A stretch of DNA of 36,261 nt from a virus, in IMG/VR virus record IMGVR_UViG_3300029448_000153, positions 1 through 36,261 of that record; one strand, written 5' to 3'. Shown here in pieces: positions 14,898 to 21,832 of the stretch. Position numbers and translations under genes: made by a program. Position 1 is the stretch's first letter, and each line of letters begins with the position of its first letter. The notes beneath the pieces were generated by a model, which was not told the origin of the DNA, searched no databases, and saw only the letters and a program-made list of their open reading frames with translations.

Positions 14898-15243
14898 TGA
14901 CTATATCAGACACAGGCACATCTTTTACCGCATGTTTGATCTTTATTGCTTTCCACACATCCAACTCTAAGGCACATGAAAATGTCTTAGTCTCTATTTC
15001 CGCTCTTGTAAAATCTTTGTTTAGCGATGGCTTTAATCTTCTGATCAATTTTTCTTCTAAGTTTCTTGCTTCCGTTAAACTATTCATCTTACGATACTTA
15101 GCGGTCTTGTGTTTTTTATCGTGACGACAAACTCTTCTAGGTACATCCGTAGAATGCCCTATATATATAAGACCTTTTTCATCGTATAAAGCATATAGTC
15201 CTACAAATGGCTTGTGTAGAGAAACTCTAAAGGGTTTCCACAT
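14839..15243 (-). CDS. GIY-YIG nuclease domain fused to a ribbon-helix-helix domain (134 aa)
   Basis: The N-terminal domain (about 10-75) has VGLYALYDEKGLIYIGHS (the GLY...YIG signature), an arginine in DVPRRVCRH and the glutamate in NLEEKLIRRLKPSLN, so the catalytic set looks complete. The C-terminal 45 residues (CALELDVWKAIKIKHAV, then SDIVNEALREQLERW) match a ribbon-helix-helix DNA-binding domain. The combination suggests a small sequence-specific nuclease, possibly a homing-type enzyme. It starts at ATG 15243, sharing one base with the preceding stop. Confidence 0.8.
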   Translation of the reverse strand: MWKPFRVSLHKPFVGLYALYDEKGLIYIGHSTDVPRRVCRHDKKHKTAKYRKMNSLTEARNLEEKLIRRLKPSLNKDFTRAEIETKTFSCALELDVWKAIKIKHAVKDVPVSDIVNEALREQLERWVEIGNEAG

Positions 15244-15584
15244 TATTTACCCCAGATCTTCAAGCTAACCAATACGCTCATTATTCCATAATTAGATAGA
15301 TCAAGAAATGAATCCTCTAGTGGCTCACCATCTACCGCACTTGCTTTACGCATAATTAAATTCTTTGCTCTTTGTATCTTGTCGTGCATTCTAAACCATA
15401 GACCATAAAGAGATAGCTGTACTTCCTCTTCCGTTTCTAATCTTGTACCGACCGATATATTCTGTGAACCATAATCATGCTGCTTATGACAGAATAACTC
15501 GTACTGCTCTCGTTGTATCTCTTTAAATCTTTTAGTCATTAAAGGATATTCTTTTTCAATCTTCTTTATAATATCATCTGCCAT
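15243..15584 (-). CDS. DUF1599 / nucleotide modification associated domain 1-like protein
   Basis: 113 residues. The conserved blocks HKQHDYGSQNISVG (about 33-46), YGLWFRMHDKIQRAKNL (about 60-76) and LEDSFLDLSNYGIMSVLV (about 88-105) match the DUF1599 family, found in phages and linked by genome context to base modification or nucleotide metabolism. The family's biochemical role is not established. No dedicated base-hypermodification enzyme is seen elsewhere in the genome. Confidence 0.75.
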   Translation of the reverse strand: MADDIIKKIEKEYPLMTKRFKEIQREQYELFCHKQHDYGSQNISVGTRLETEEEVQLSLYGLWFRMHDKIQRAKNLIMRKASAVDGEPLEDSFLDLSNYGIMSVLVSLKIWGK

Positions 15585-15714
15585 GTAACCATCTCCATAA
15601 TCTTAATAATCGTTTATTATCACTAACTCTCAATAGCCAATCAACATTTTCTGCTTCTTTTTCACTTCTGTCATCCTTGAAGTATCGATACAGGTATATA
15701 AAATACCATTTCAT
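15574..15714 (-). CDS. 46-codon protein of unknown function
   Basis: The ATG at 15714 overlaps the preceding stop (ATGA) and the frame ends at TGA 15574, overlapping the start of the DUF1599 gene by 11 bases. It is basic and aromatic (MKWYFIYLYRYFKDDRS, ending RLLRLWRWLHGR). Coupled overlaps on both sides, together with the otherwise unexplained 126-nt gap, support it as a real gene. Confidence 0.6.
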   Translation of the reverse strand: MKWYFIYLYRYFKDDRSEKEAENVDWLLRVSDNKRLLRLWRWLHGR

Positions 15715-15950
15715 TTAAACCATCCCCACTTCGCACGATAGTATTCTATTAAATTCTTCCAGGGTCTTGTATAAGCCATATTAGACTTTCGCTTCATTAT
15801 ATTGTAATTCCTTCCCATGATCTGATGTTCTTTTTTATAAAAATCACAGATAAGACCTTCGATCACTGGGTTTGTATAATGTTTATTACAGATATGAATA
15901 CCATGTAATGTGTTGCTTGACATTTGTGTGCAGAATTGGCATCTTTGCAT
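15711..15950 (-). CDS. Small zinc-finger-like protein (79 aa)
   Basis: The N-terminal CQFCTQMSSNTLHGIHICNK gives a CxxC plus C/H set typical of a short zinc finger; the rest is basic. It likely binds nucleic acid. It is in the middle of the replication operon; its stop overlaps the next ATG. Confidence 0.65.
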   Translation of the reverse strand: MQRCQFCTQMSSNTLHGIHICNKHYTNPVIEGLICDFYKKEHQIMGRNYNIMKRKSNMAYTRPWKNLIEYYRAKWGWFK

Positions 15951-15961
15951 AAGTTACTCCT

Positions 15962-16243
15962 CTATGGTTCGCTCGTCATTTCTTCACCACATTCCTCGCA
16001 GTACCAATAAGTATTATATTGATGCTCCTCTGCCCCATAATAAGTTTCACCCTGGACTATATCAGATATATTATGCTCACAAACCTCTGCGCTATGTAAC
16101 GGTTCTGAGGATGAGTGGCGGTTTAATAGAGAAAGTAAACCATCACACAGCGCATCGTAAATATAGGCGAGTAGATCAACTACCCAGCGCCAACCAAGTA
16201 TTATCGTCTTTTCCGTCTCGCCTTTTTTTGTTTCAAAGGACAT
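15962..16243 (-). CDS. Protein with C-terminal zinc-ribbon-like motif (93 aa)
   Basis: The start is set at ATG 16243, which has GGAG eight bases upstream; the longer frame from 16288 lacks such a site. The N-terminus is amphipathic (LGWRWVVDLLAYIYDALCDG), and the C-terminus has CEHN...YWYCEECGEEM, a probable metal site. Function unknown. Confidence 0.6.
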   Translation of the reverse strand: MSFETKKGETEKTIILGWRWVVDLLAYIYDALCDGLLSLLNRHSSSEPLHSAEVCEHNISDIVQGETYYGAEEHQYNTYWYCEECGEEMTSEP

Positions 16244-16362
16244 ACCTTTATCTCCGAAACAAAGTTTGGATGTTTTGCAAATCCACATCTAAGTCTTTCC
16301 TGTTTATCATAACCAGCAAAAGCACATTGTCTGCCCTCTATCAGAGGACACTTTTCAAACAC
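16201..16362 (-). CDS. Cysteine-rich 53-residue protein, GTG start
   Basis: It reads MFEKCPLIEGRQCAFAGYDK, then RLRCGFAKHP and VCPLKQKKARRKRR. Four cysteines at positions 5, 13, 26 and 41 and a very basic tail suggest a small metal-binding nucleic-acid-interacting protein. It starts at GTG 16362 (TTG 16371 is also possible) inside the end of the Hjc-like gene and overlaps the next gene by 43 bases. It fills a space that otherwise looks empty. Confidence 0.6.
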   Translation of the reverse strand: MFEKCPLIEGRQCAFAGYDKQERLRCGFAKHPNFVSEIKVCPLKQKKARRKRR

Positions 16363-16637
16363 CTTACCCAATCGTCAAACGTCATAGAAACAAATGTAAT
16401 ACCTCTATCTTCTCTATACATTACCACATCACAATTACCGAGATTTAACCATTTAGGTATAGACCTTCTACGCTTGGCTTGTATCTTGATTCCATCTGCT
16501 AAAATGTCAACATCTGGCGCTTCTCCCATCGACCTACCATCCGACCCCCACGCTCTTTTGACCTTTTCAAAACCAGATTCTTCAAGTTTTTTTACCAACT
16601 CATTCTCGTAGCCTGTGCCTTTTGCTTTACTGTTCAT
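16341..16637 (-). CDS. Hjc-like PD-(D/E)XK endonuclease, probable Holliday junction resolvase
   Basis: 98 residues. GTGYENELVKKLEESGFEKV carries the N-terminal Glu, RAWGSDGRSMGEAPDVDIL the basic loop and catalytic Asp, and IKIQAKRR the Q-x-K catalytic pair. This arrangement is typical of archaeal-type Hjc and related phage resolvases that cut recombination junctions before packaging. The start overlaps the SSB stop codon. A role in general DNA processing is the alternative. Confidence 0.75.
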   Translation of the reverse strand: MNSKAKGTGYENELVKKLEESGFEKVKRAWGSDGRSMGEAPDVDILADGIKIQAKRRRSIPKWLNLGNCDVVMYREDRGITFVSMTFDDWVRCLKSVL

Positions 16638-17158
16638 TAAAAGGGTAGCTTGTCGTCATTTTCAAAGCTGACATCATCTGCTTTATCTACTATTCTTTCA
16701 AATGTAACCGACTCACCACTATTCTTTTCTACCCATTGAACTTGCTCTAGGTAGCAACTGATAGATTGCTTACCATTCATATCCCATACCTTTGGCTTGA
16801 TCACTACATTTATCTTGTCACCACCAAAAGGACAATCGCTAGTCACTTGACCATCGCCATCATATATCTTTGGAAAACGCTCAATACCTTCTGTGCTATG
16901 TATCTTGTTTTTAAAACTCGCAAGCTTGACACCTTCATCTTCTTTTAGGCCATTGATCTTTTTAACACCAGTTTGAGCAACCAGTTCTTTTTGCAACTTA
17001 GCTAGGTCTTTGTTAACCTCTACTGTAACGCTATGACCAGAATTATATTCAAGATCTGGTTTAAGCAAATGTGACCATTTAACGGTAAGATTCTTTACGA
17101 TCATCTTATCCATTCTCACAGGACTTTTCATTTTTCCTGTGCTTTTATTTACTGCCAT
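16637..17158 (-). CDS. ssb: Single-stranded DNA-binding protein
   Basis: 173 residues, beta-rich with an OB-fold-like pattern and ending in the acidic tail DDVSFENDDKLPF, the hallmark by which SSBs recruit partner proteins. Size and place, before a resolvase and exonuclease in the replication operon, match phage T7 gp2.5-like or related SSBs. Its ATG lies inside the end of the 34-codon membrane-protein gene. Confidence 0.75.
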   Translation of the reverse strand: MAVNKSTGKMKSPVRMDKMIVKNLTVKWSHLLKPDLEYNSGHSVTVEVNKDLAKLQKELVAQTGVKKINGLKEDEGVKLASFKNKIHSTEGIERFPKIYDGDGQVTSDCPFGGDKINVVIKPKVWDMNGKQSISCYLEQVQWVEKNSGESVTFERIVDKADDVSFENDDKLPF

Positions 17159-17253
17159 AATAGACTCCTATTGTTTATTAAAACCGCTACTAACATCAAG
17201 ACAAGAACTATCTCGATAAAATAATGCTTTATATACCACCATAAATCACTCAT
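17149..17253 (-). CDS. 34-residue single-span membrane protein
   Basis: MSDLWWYIKHYFIEIVLVLM begins an almost entirely hydrophobic peptide of 34 codons. The ATG (17253) overlaps the stop of the preceding gene (ATGA), and its TAA lies inside the SSB gene. Overlaps at both ends mark it as translated. It may be a membrane-anchored early peptide; no function can be assigned. Confidence 0.65.
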   Translation of the reverse strand: MSDLWWYIKHYFIEIVLVLMLVAVLINNRSLLWQ

Positions 17254-17474
17254 CTAATCACCTCATATTCTATGTTTAATGTGTCCAGCTTTCGGCATAC
17301 CTCAACGATAAGGTGCTGTCGATGTAATTCAGATTGACTTGTAATATCGAAGGCTAGATTAAAAGAAGGGTCGCTAGGTGTTGTCGCACGAAAGGAAGCG
17401 CCTAACGACCCTATGTAGGAAAGGAAATCTCGTTTGATTAATTTATCGCTTGATAGTATTCTGACTTGGCTCAT
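17250..17474 (-). CDS. Small protein of unknown function (74 aa)
   Basis: A mixed alpha/beta composition (MSQVRILSSDKLIKRDFLSY) with no recognised motif. It lies 41 bp behind the HTH gene and may be its co-transcribed partner. The start is a plain ATG. Confidence 0.55.
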   Translation of the reverse strand: MSQVRILSSDKLIKRDFLSYIGSLGASFRATTPSDPSFNLAFDITSQSELHRQHLIVEVCRKLDTLNIEYEVIR

Positions 17475-17515
17475 GGTATGTGGATCATGTTAAAGTCTAC
17501 TTAAATAGAGGTTTT

Positions 17516-17755
17516 TCAAATAAAGACCTCATCATAAGTAACATCTATGTTAAAAGTTCGTAACGTATTTAAAATTTTGTTTGCTTGATAATCCTGTAGC
17601 CTTCTTTTGCCATTAACGATCTGGTGAAGCAGCGTATGATTTATCTTTGATTGCTTCGCTAACCAGAATAGGTTTCTTTGGACATTCGGCCGATCTAAAA
17701 CCTCTTTTATTTTTCTTTGAGGTGCTATTGGCGTATCAATTTTTGGTCTACCCAT
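17516..17755 (-). CDS. Cro/CI-like (XRE) helix-turn-helix regulator
   Basis: 79 residues from ATG 17755, which follows AAGGAAAC; the longer frame from TTG 17782 lacks support. The helix-turn-helix spans about residues 26-50 (NLFWLAKQSKINHTLLHQIV) with the typical NGKRR turn after it. It is divergent from the integrase, as repressor or Cro genes often are. With no peptidase or dimerisation domain it is more Cro-like than CI-like, and no second repressor is seen, so it may be the only lysogeny switch. Confidence 0.75.
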   Translation of the reverse strand: MGRPKIDTPIAPQRKIKEVLDRPNVQRNLFWLAKQSKINHTLLHQIVNGKRRLQDYQANKILNTLRTFNIDVTYDEVFI

Positions 17756-17817
17756 GTAAAATGTTTCCTTATTTGGTAACAAATATTAAAACAAATATAA
17801 TTTATGTGCAAAGAATA

Positions 17818-17877
17818 TTTACAATTAACATAATAGTTGTATAAATGTAATATCTGTTATAACTTTTAGTCGTATAA
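17818..17877 (+). promoter_or_regulatory. Integrase promoter and operator-like repeats
   Basis: TTTACA (17818-17823), a 16-base spacer and TATAAA (17840-17845) form a promoter candidate for the integrase. Two near-identical 11-mers, TAGTTGTATAA (17834-17844) and TAGTCGTATAA (17867-17877), start 33 bases apart. The first covers the -10 box, as a repressor or Cro operator would. They could also be integrase arm sites. Confidence 0.45.
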
Positions 17878-17896
17878 CTAATGAGGATTAGTGAAA

Positions 17897-19000
17897 ATGG
17901 CTAAAATTACACAAATAAATGATGATAAATATCTTATAAAGTATATTCCAGAGGGATATAGACAATTATATAAAAACCCTTACCGATCTATAACAATTAA
18001 TGGTAGGGAAAAAGCATATACTATATATAATGATGCAAGTTTAATTGAAGAGCGTGACCGTATTAGCTTGAAATTAAGTGGTAAAATCAACTCAACAAAT
18101 GTTATAATTCCAGAGCTAACTATCGGTGTTATATTTAAAGTATTTAGGGTAAATGCAATACCTTATAAGCAATATGCGGTTAAAACCATTAAGCGCTACG
18201 AAGCATTAATGAGTAAATTAGAAAATGACTTAGGAATGGATTTTCCATTCTGTAAAATTAATTATCCTTTCTATTTTAAGCGCTACGGAAACCCTAATAA
18301 GAAAAACTCTGGTCTATCAGACTTGCGATGCTTAAACCATATCGGTAATTGGACTAGGGAACAGATTTCTGAGGGCAATATTAGGGGTACAATCAACGCA
18401 AAACCAATAAAGCTACCAAAGGCTACCAAGAGCAAAAAGAACGCTTTAAAGCCTTATCAGTTAGATATGATATTTGACCATAAAGATATATGTCCTATTA
18501 CAAAAGCTATCATTGAACTTTATATTTTAACTGGGTGTCGTATTAGTGAATTATGTAGACCAGACTTTACTTGGAATCAAATTGATATGGAAGGCGAAGT
18601 CGCTTATATAAAGAACAAAGGGCATAAAAAAGAATTTGATACTCCGCTAGAGATTCCTTTTTTAAAAGACCATCATCAGAGATTGATTAAAATCATTAAT
18701 GATTACTTTAAAACTATACACGATGAAGCACATATCTATCCGATTCCTATAAGTTCAAAGAATGTTTACGATAGAATCGTAGTTGCAAGTGATACTGTCG
18801 GTTTTAAGTTCACACCGCATGACTTTAGAGATACTTCCGCTACAATTCTATTAAGAGAATCTGGGAATATCTATGCAGTAAAAGAGCATTTAGGTCATGC
18901 AAATGTAAAAGATACGGAAGATGCTTATGCTGATTGGATTATGGATGATAAGAGAAAATCATCAAACTCTATAGTTAAAGGATTGAATCGATTAACTTAA
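17897..19000 (+). CDS. int: Tyrosine-recombinase integrase
   Basis: About 368 residues from ATG 17897, with AGGA nine bases upstream; GTG 17891 is less likely. The catalytic residues are visible: Arg in LTGCRISEL (about 215), Lys in NKGHKKEFD, HDFR (His and Arg), the second His in EHLGHANVKDT, and Tyr in EDAYADW near the C-terminus. An N-terminal core-binding domain precedes them. It integrates the phage genome by site-specific recombination, so the phage is temperate. The 3' end converges on and overlaps the last late gene by nine bases. I could not identify attP. Confidence 0.95.
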   Translation: MAKITQINDDKYLIKYIPEGYRQLYKNPYRSITINGREKAYTIYNDASLIEERDRISLKLSGKINSTNVIIPELTIGVIFKVFRVNAIPYKQYAVKTIKRYEALMSKLENDLGMDFPFCKINYPFYFKRYGNPNKKNSGLSDLRCLNHIGNWTREQISEGNIRGTINAKPIKLPKATKSKKNALKPYQLDMIFDHKDICPITKAIIELYILTGCRISELCRPDFTWNQIDMEGEVAYIKNKGHKKEFDTPLEIPFLKDHHQRLIKIINDYFKTIHDEAHIYPIPISSKNVYDRIVVASDTVGFKFTPHDFRDTSATILLRESGNIYAVKEHLGHANVKDTEDAYADWIMDDKRKSSNSIVKGLNRLT

Positions 19001-19765
19001 TTGCTCTATCAGTTTTATATTAGTGTCATAGACCCCAAACGCTACCTCTTTAAACTGTAGCGAATCATCAGACATTCGCACATAGTAATAGGCAGAATCA
19101 TCATAATATAAGAATTTATCGTGTGGGCCATATAGAGCAGTTCTCATTGTTTCCAAGCTTGTTTTATAAGTAGAACTAACAAACTTTAAATTAAAATTCC
19201 AAAACTTCTTACCATCATGTCTTTTATTTGAATACTCTACACCACCTTGACTGGTAAGTATCTTATTCCCATGTATCTTACCTTCTGTTCCAGATAATTC
19301 TACATTGGTTAAAGATAATTTTGTACCAAGTATTACTTGCGTTACTGTAGCTACTGCCTCTTCGTGCGCTGACATATACCAAAATCGTTCAGCATTTCCT
19401 AATGTCATATCAACATCGACATTCCATCCAGCGGTAGTAGCGTTAAAAGTCGCTCTTTCTGTAGCAGAAGAATTATCAGATGCGCTATTTGTATATATTC
19501 TAAATCCACCATCATCGGCTGCGGTAGAGTAATAAGCGATACTATCGATTTTATCGATTGATCCACTTCCTTTATCTACTCTAATTGTAGCATGTTGCGC
19601 AGTAAAATTCGCTGCTGCACCTAAGTTTCCATCAACCAATCGCTCATCATTGGTTACCTTTGATGCGTTAGAACTGTAAGATCCACCACCGTCAGGAATA
19701 GAACCACTGTCTACAGATGCAGATGTCTCACGACCTTCGGTTGGATAAATAAAATACTTTGCCAT
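18992..19765 (-). CDS. Tail-tip structural protein (257 aa)
   Basis: A beta-rich, Ser/Thr/Asn-rich protein opening MAKYFIYPTEGRETSASVDS, with a jelly-roll-like region of discoidin/carbohydrate-binding character at about 20-130 (VTNDERLVDGNLGAAANFTA). The C-terminal part resembles a distal-tail segment (GKKFWNFNLKFVSSTYKTSL). It is the last late gene, 12 bp behind the tail hub, and is therefore probably at the tail tip. The host-binding idea is inference. Confidence 0.65.
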   Translation of the reverse strand: MAKYFIYPTEGRETSASVDSGSIPDGGGSYSSNASKVTNDERLVDGNLGAAANFTAQHATIRVDKGSGSIDKIDSIAYYSTAADDGGFRIYTNSASDNSSATERATFNATTAGWNVDVDMTLGNAERFWYMSAHEEAVATVTQVILGTKLSLTNVELSGTEGKIHGNKILTSQGGVEYSNKRHDGKKFWNFNLKFVSSTYKTSLETMRTALYGPHDKFLYYDDSAYYYVRMSDDSLQFKEVAFGVYDTNIKLIEQLS

Positions 19766-19777
19766 AATTATACCTCT

Positions 19778-21832
19778 TTAAGAAATAGCGCCTACTTCCC
19801 TTACCTTAATTTTTAGTTTACCTGGAGTGCGTGATAAATAAATAACCATAAAAGCTTTATTAGTCCAGGCAGATCCAAAAGCTTTCTCTGGATACATATC
19901 ACTATTATCAAATGTGACTATATCCCCTACCTCAATACCTATATGCGCTGGGTTAATTACCTCTGCTTCTATCATCAACTTTACATTAGATACTAAATGT
20001 CCGTAATAATTAGCAAATCCATCATTCGGACTGCCACCAGTAAGATCGGTAGCGCCTACTGTACCAGCACCATTTTGCACAATATAGTCTAAGCTGACTT
20101 GTTCAATATTCTCTTTTGCTGCAATATTATAATTAGTCCTAGTAGTGCCATTCGTACAAGTTTGAGAATTTATATAAGTACCGTTACCAGGGTGTTTCTC
20201 ATAGTTCACAACAAACTTACTTACTAGATCAGCAATAGACGTATTACTCACAGTTATATTAGCCAGATCATCTTTTGCTAATGTATAGTCAGCACTACTA
20301 TATGAATCTTTTACATAAATATATTGTGGACTATCATCTGCTTTAAAGCGAAAAGCAAAGCCACCTTCAAACTGGATTTTCTCTAAAGTTTCTCTTAAAG
20401 TTTTTGGTTGTAATTGCCAAAATCGTGCATACCATTCTTTATTAGATTGAGATCGAGATGTATTTAAATCAGAGTAGTTATCTGGCGTAGATGTTGTTAC
20501 ACCACCAAATCGTATAAGCATGTCTCGATGTATGTCGTGAATATAGGTTATAGCTGAAGAATCCCAAGAATTAGTTAAGCCATCATTACCAGAATATATC
20601 ATATCTAAATTAACTTCTTGCAACGCAGCAGCGTTTGGCTCATTGGTATAATCTTCTTCAGTAGTAAACTTTAGATAAACATCTTTAATTGTGCAAGTCG
20701 CTTGTGTGCCATTAGCGGTACTTGATAGTTGAAATCTTAATACATAATCATCTGGAAGTCGATTGCCATTGTTCTGTATGTCAGATAATATATTCCTTGT
20801 TCCAGATGCTTCAGTGGTAGTACCATTTGTAGATCTTGAAATCAATGTAGTATCTGCACCAAAAGAACGATCATATATAATTGCTTCTGAATCTCCAGTC
20901 TCACTAGAGACAACAATTACTGCTGAATAATTTAATGAAGCACTTGTTATTTTTCCAGCAATCGAAGGTAGTTCAAGTTTTAGATCGGCTGACTGAGCAT
21001 TACTAGCAGCAGTAAAAGATTGTGTAGCTCCATCACTTGTACTGGTATTAATAGCATTACCTGGATTAGTAAAGCCTGTGCCAGTTGCAGTTGCTTGAGG
21101 TCTAAATTGATAAGTGCGATTTACTTTACCTTTAATTTCAAAAGCATCTTTACCATCTCTAGTCTGTGTAGCGGTACTATTAGGTTCAACATAAACAAAC
21201 ATATCACCTCTGGAATCATAATAATTTGCAACAACACCACTGCCTTCATTTTTCGCTGCTAAGAAATAAATGTTTTGATTTGAATGGCTGGTTCTTGGCG
21301 CTGGATACAAAGCTTTTCCTGTCATAAATACATTAGAAGCATGTCCAGAATAGTTACCATAAACTACTGGCACATAGACACCAGTAGTACTTTTATCTAC
21401 TGGCAATTCTATACCATCCCAGGGTCTTTTGGCAGCCATCTGCATTGTAATTGCATCACCGTCATAACTTATATCTAAGATACGAAACGTACCAACCACT
21501 ACTGGGTTATCAGAACCAACCTTAATAGATGCTGATACACTTCTATTAATGTAGTGATTAGACCCACCAAAGAACTCTTCAGAAATAGGACTACCATTGT
21601 ATTCAAAATCAGCTATTTTTAATGTAATGTTTGATGTGTTGGCTTTTGATCTGACAATATCAAGGCTTTCACGAATACTTGGATTATTGGTTATAGCACC
21701 ATAATAAAAATTAGAGCTATGAGTCACATCGGCTAGTGCTAAATATAAATTACCGCCAGAATGTGTAATATTGAAAAGCCAATTCTCTTCAATCCCATGT
21801 GCATTTTGAGAACCGTTAAAACTTAGGCTCAT
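19778..21832 (-). CDS. Tail hub / baseplate-like protein (684 aa)
   Basis: A large tail protein placed directly after the tape measure, where siphoviruses encode distal tail and hub proteins. It begins with a beta-rich domain (about 1-170, ending at VYVPVVYGNYSGHA), contains a Thr/Ser-rich insert at about 230-390 and ends with a hub-like region (TLRETLEKIQFEGGFAFRFK, and DIVTFDNSDMYPEKAFGSAW). It overlaps the tape-measure stop by four bases. Exact family not assigned. Confidence 0.7.
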   Translation of the reverse strand: MSLSFNGSQNAHGIEENWLFNITHSGGNLYLALADVTHSSNFYYGAITNNPSIRESLDIVRSKANTSNITLKIADFEYNGSPISEEFFGGSNHYINRSVSASIKVGSDNPVVVGTFRILDISYDGDAITMQMAAKRPWDGIELPVDKSTTGVYVPVVYGNYSGHASNVFMTGKALYPAPRTSHSNQNIYFLAAKNEGSGVVANYYDSRGDMFVYVEPNSTATQTRDGKDAFEIKGKVNRTYQFRPQATATGTGFTNPGNAINTSTSDGATQSFTAASNAQSADLKLELPSIAGKITSASLNYSAVIVVSSETGDSEAIIYDRSFGADTTLISRSTNGTTTEASGTRNILSDIQNNGNRLPDDYVLRFQLSSTANGTQATCTIKDVYLKFTTEEDYTNEPNAAALQEVNLDMIYSGNDGLTNSWDSSAITYIHDIHRDMLIRFGGVTTSTPDNYSDLNTSRSQSNKEWYARFWQLQPKTLRETLEKIQFEGGFAFRFKADDSPQYIYVKDSYSSADYTLAKDDLANITVSNTSIADLVSKFVVNYEKHPGNGTYINSQTCTNGTTRTNYNIAAKENIEQVSLDYIVQNGAGTVGATDLTGGSPNDGFANYYGHLVSNVKLMIEAEVINPAHIGIEVGDIVTFDNSDMYPEKAFGSAWTNKAFMVIYLSRTPGKLKIKVREVGAIS

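Noticed and set aside
17480-19010. attP near the integrase
   Set aside because: No tRNA-like segment or convincing core with arm repeats could be recognised by eye; the 11-mers at 17834 and 17867 fit operators at least as well.
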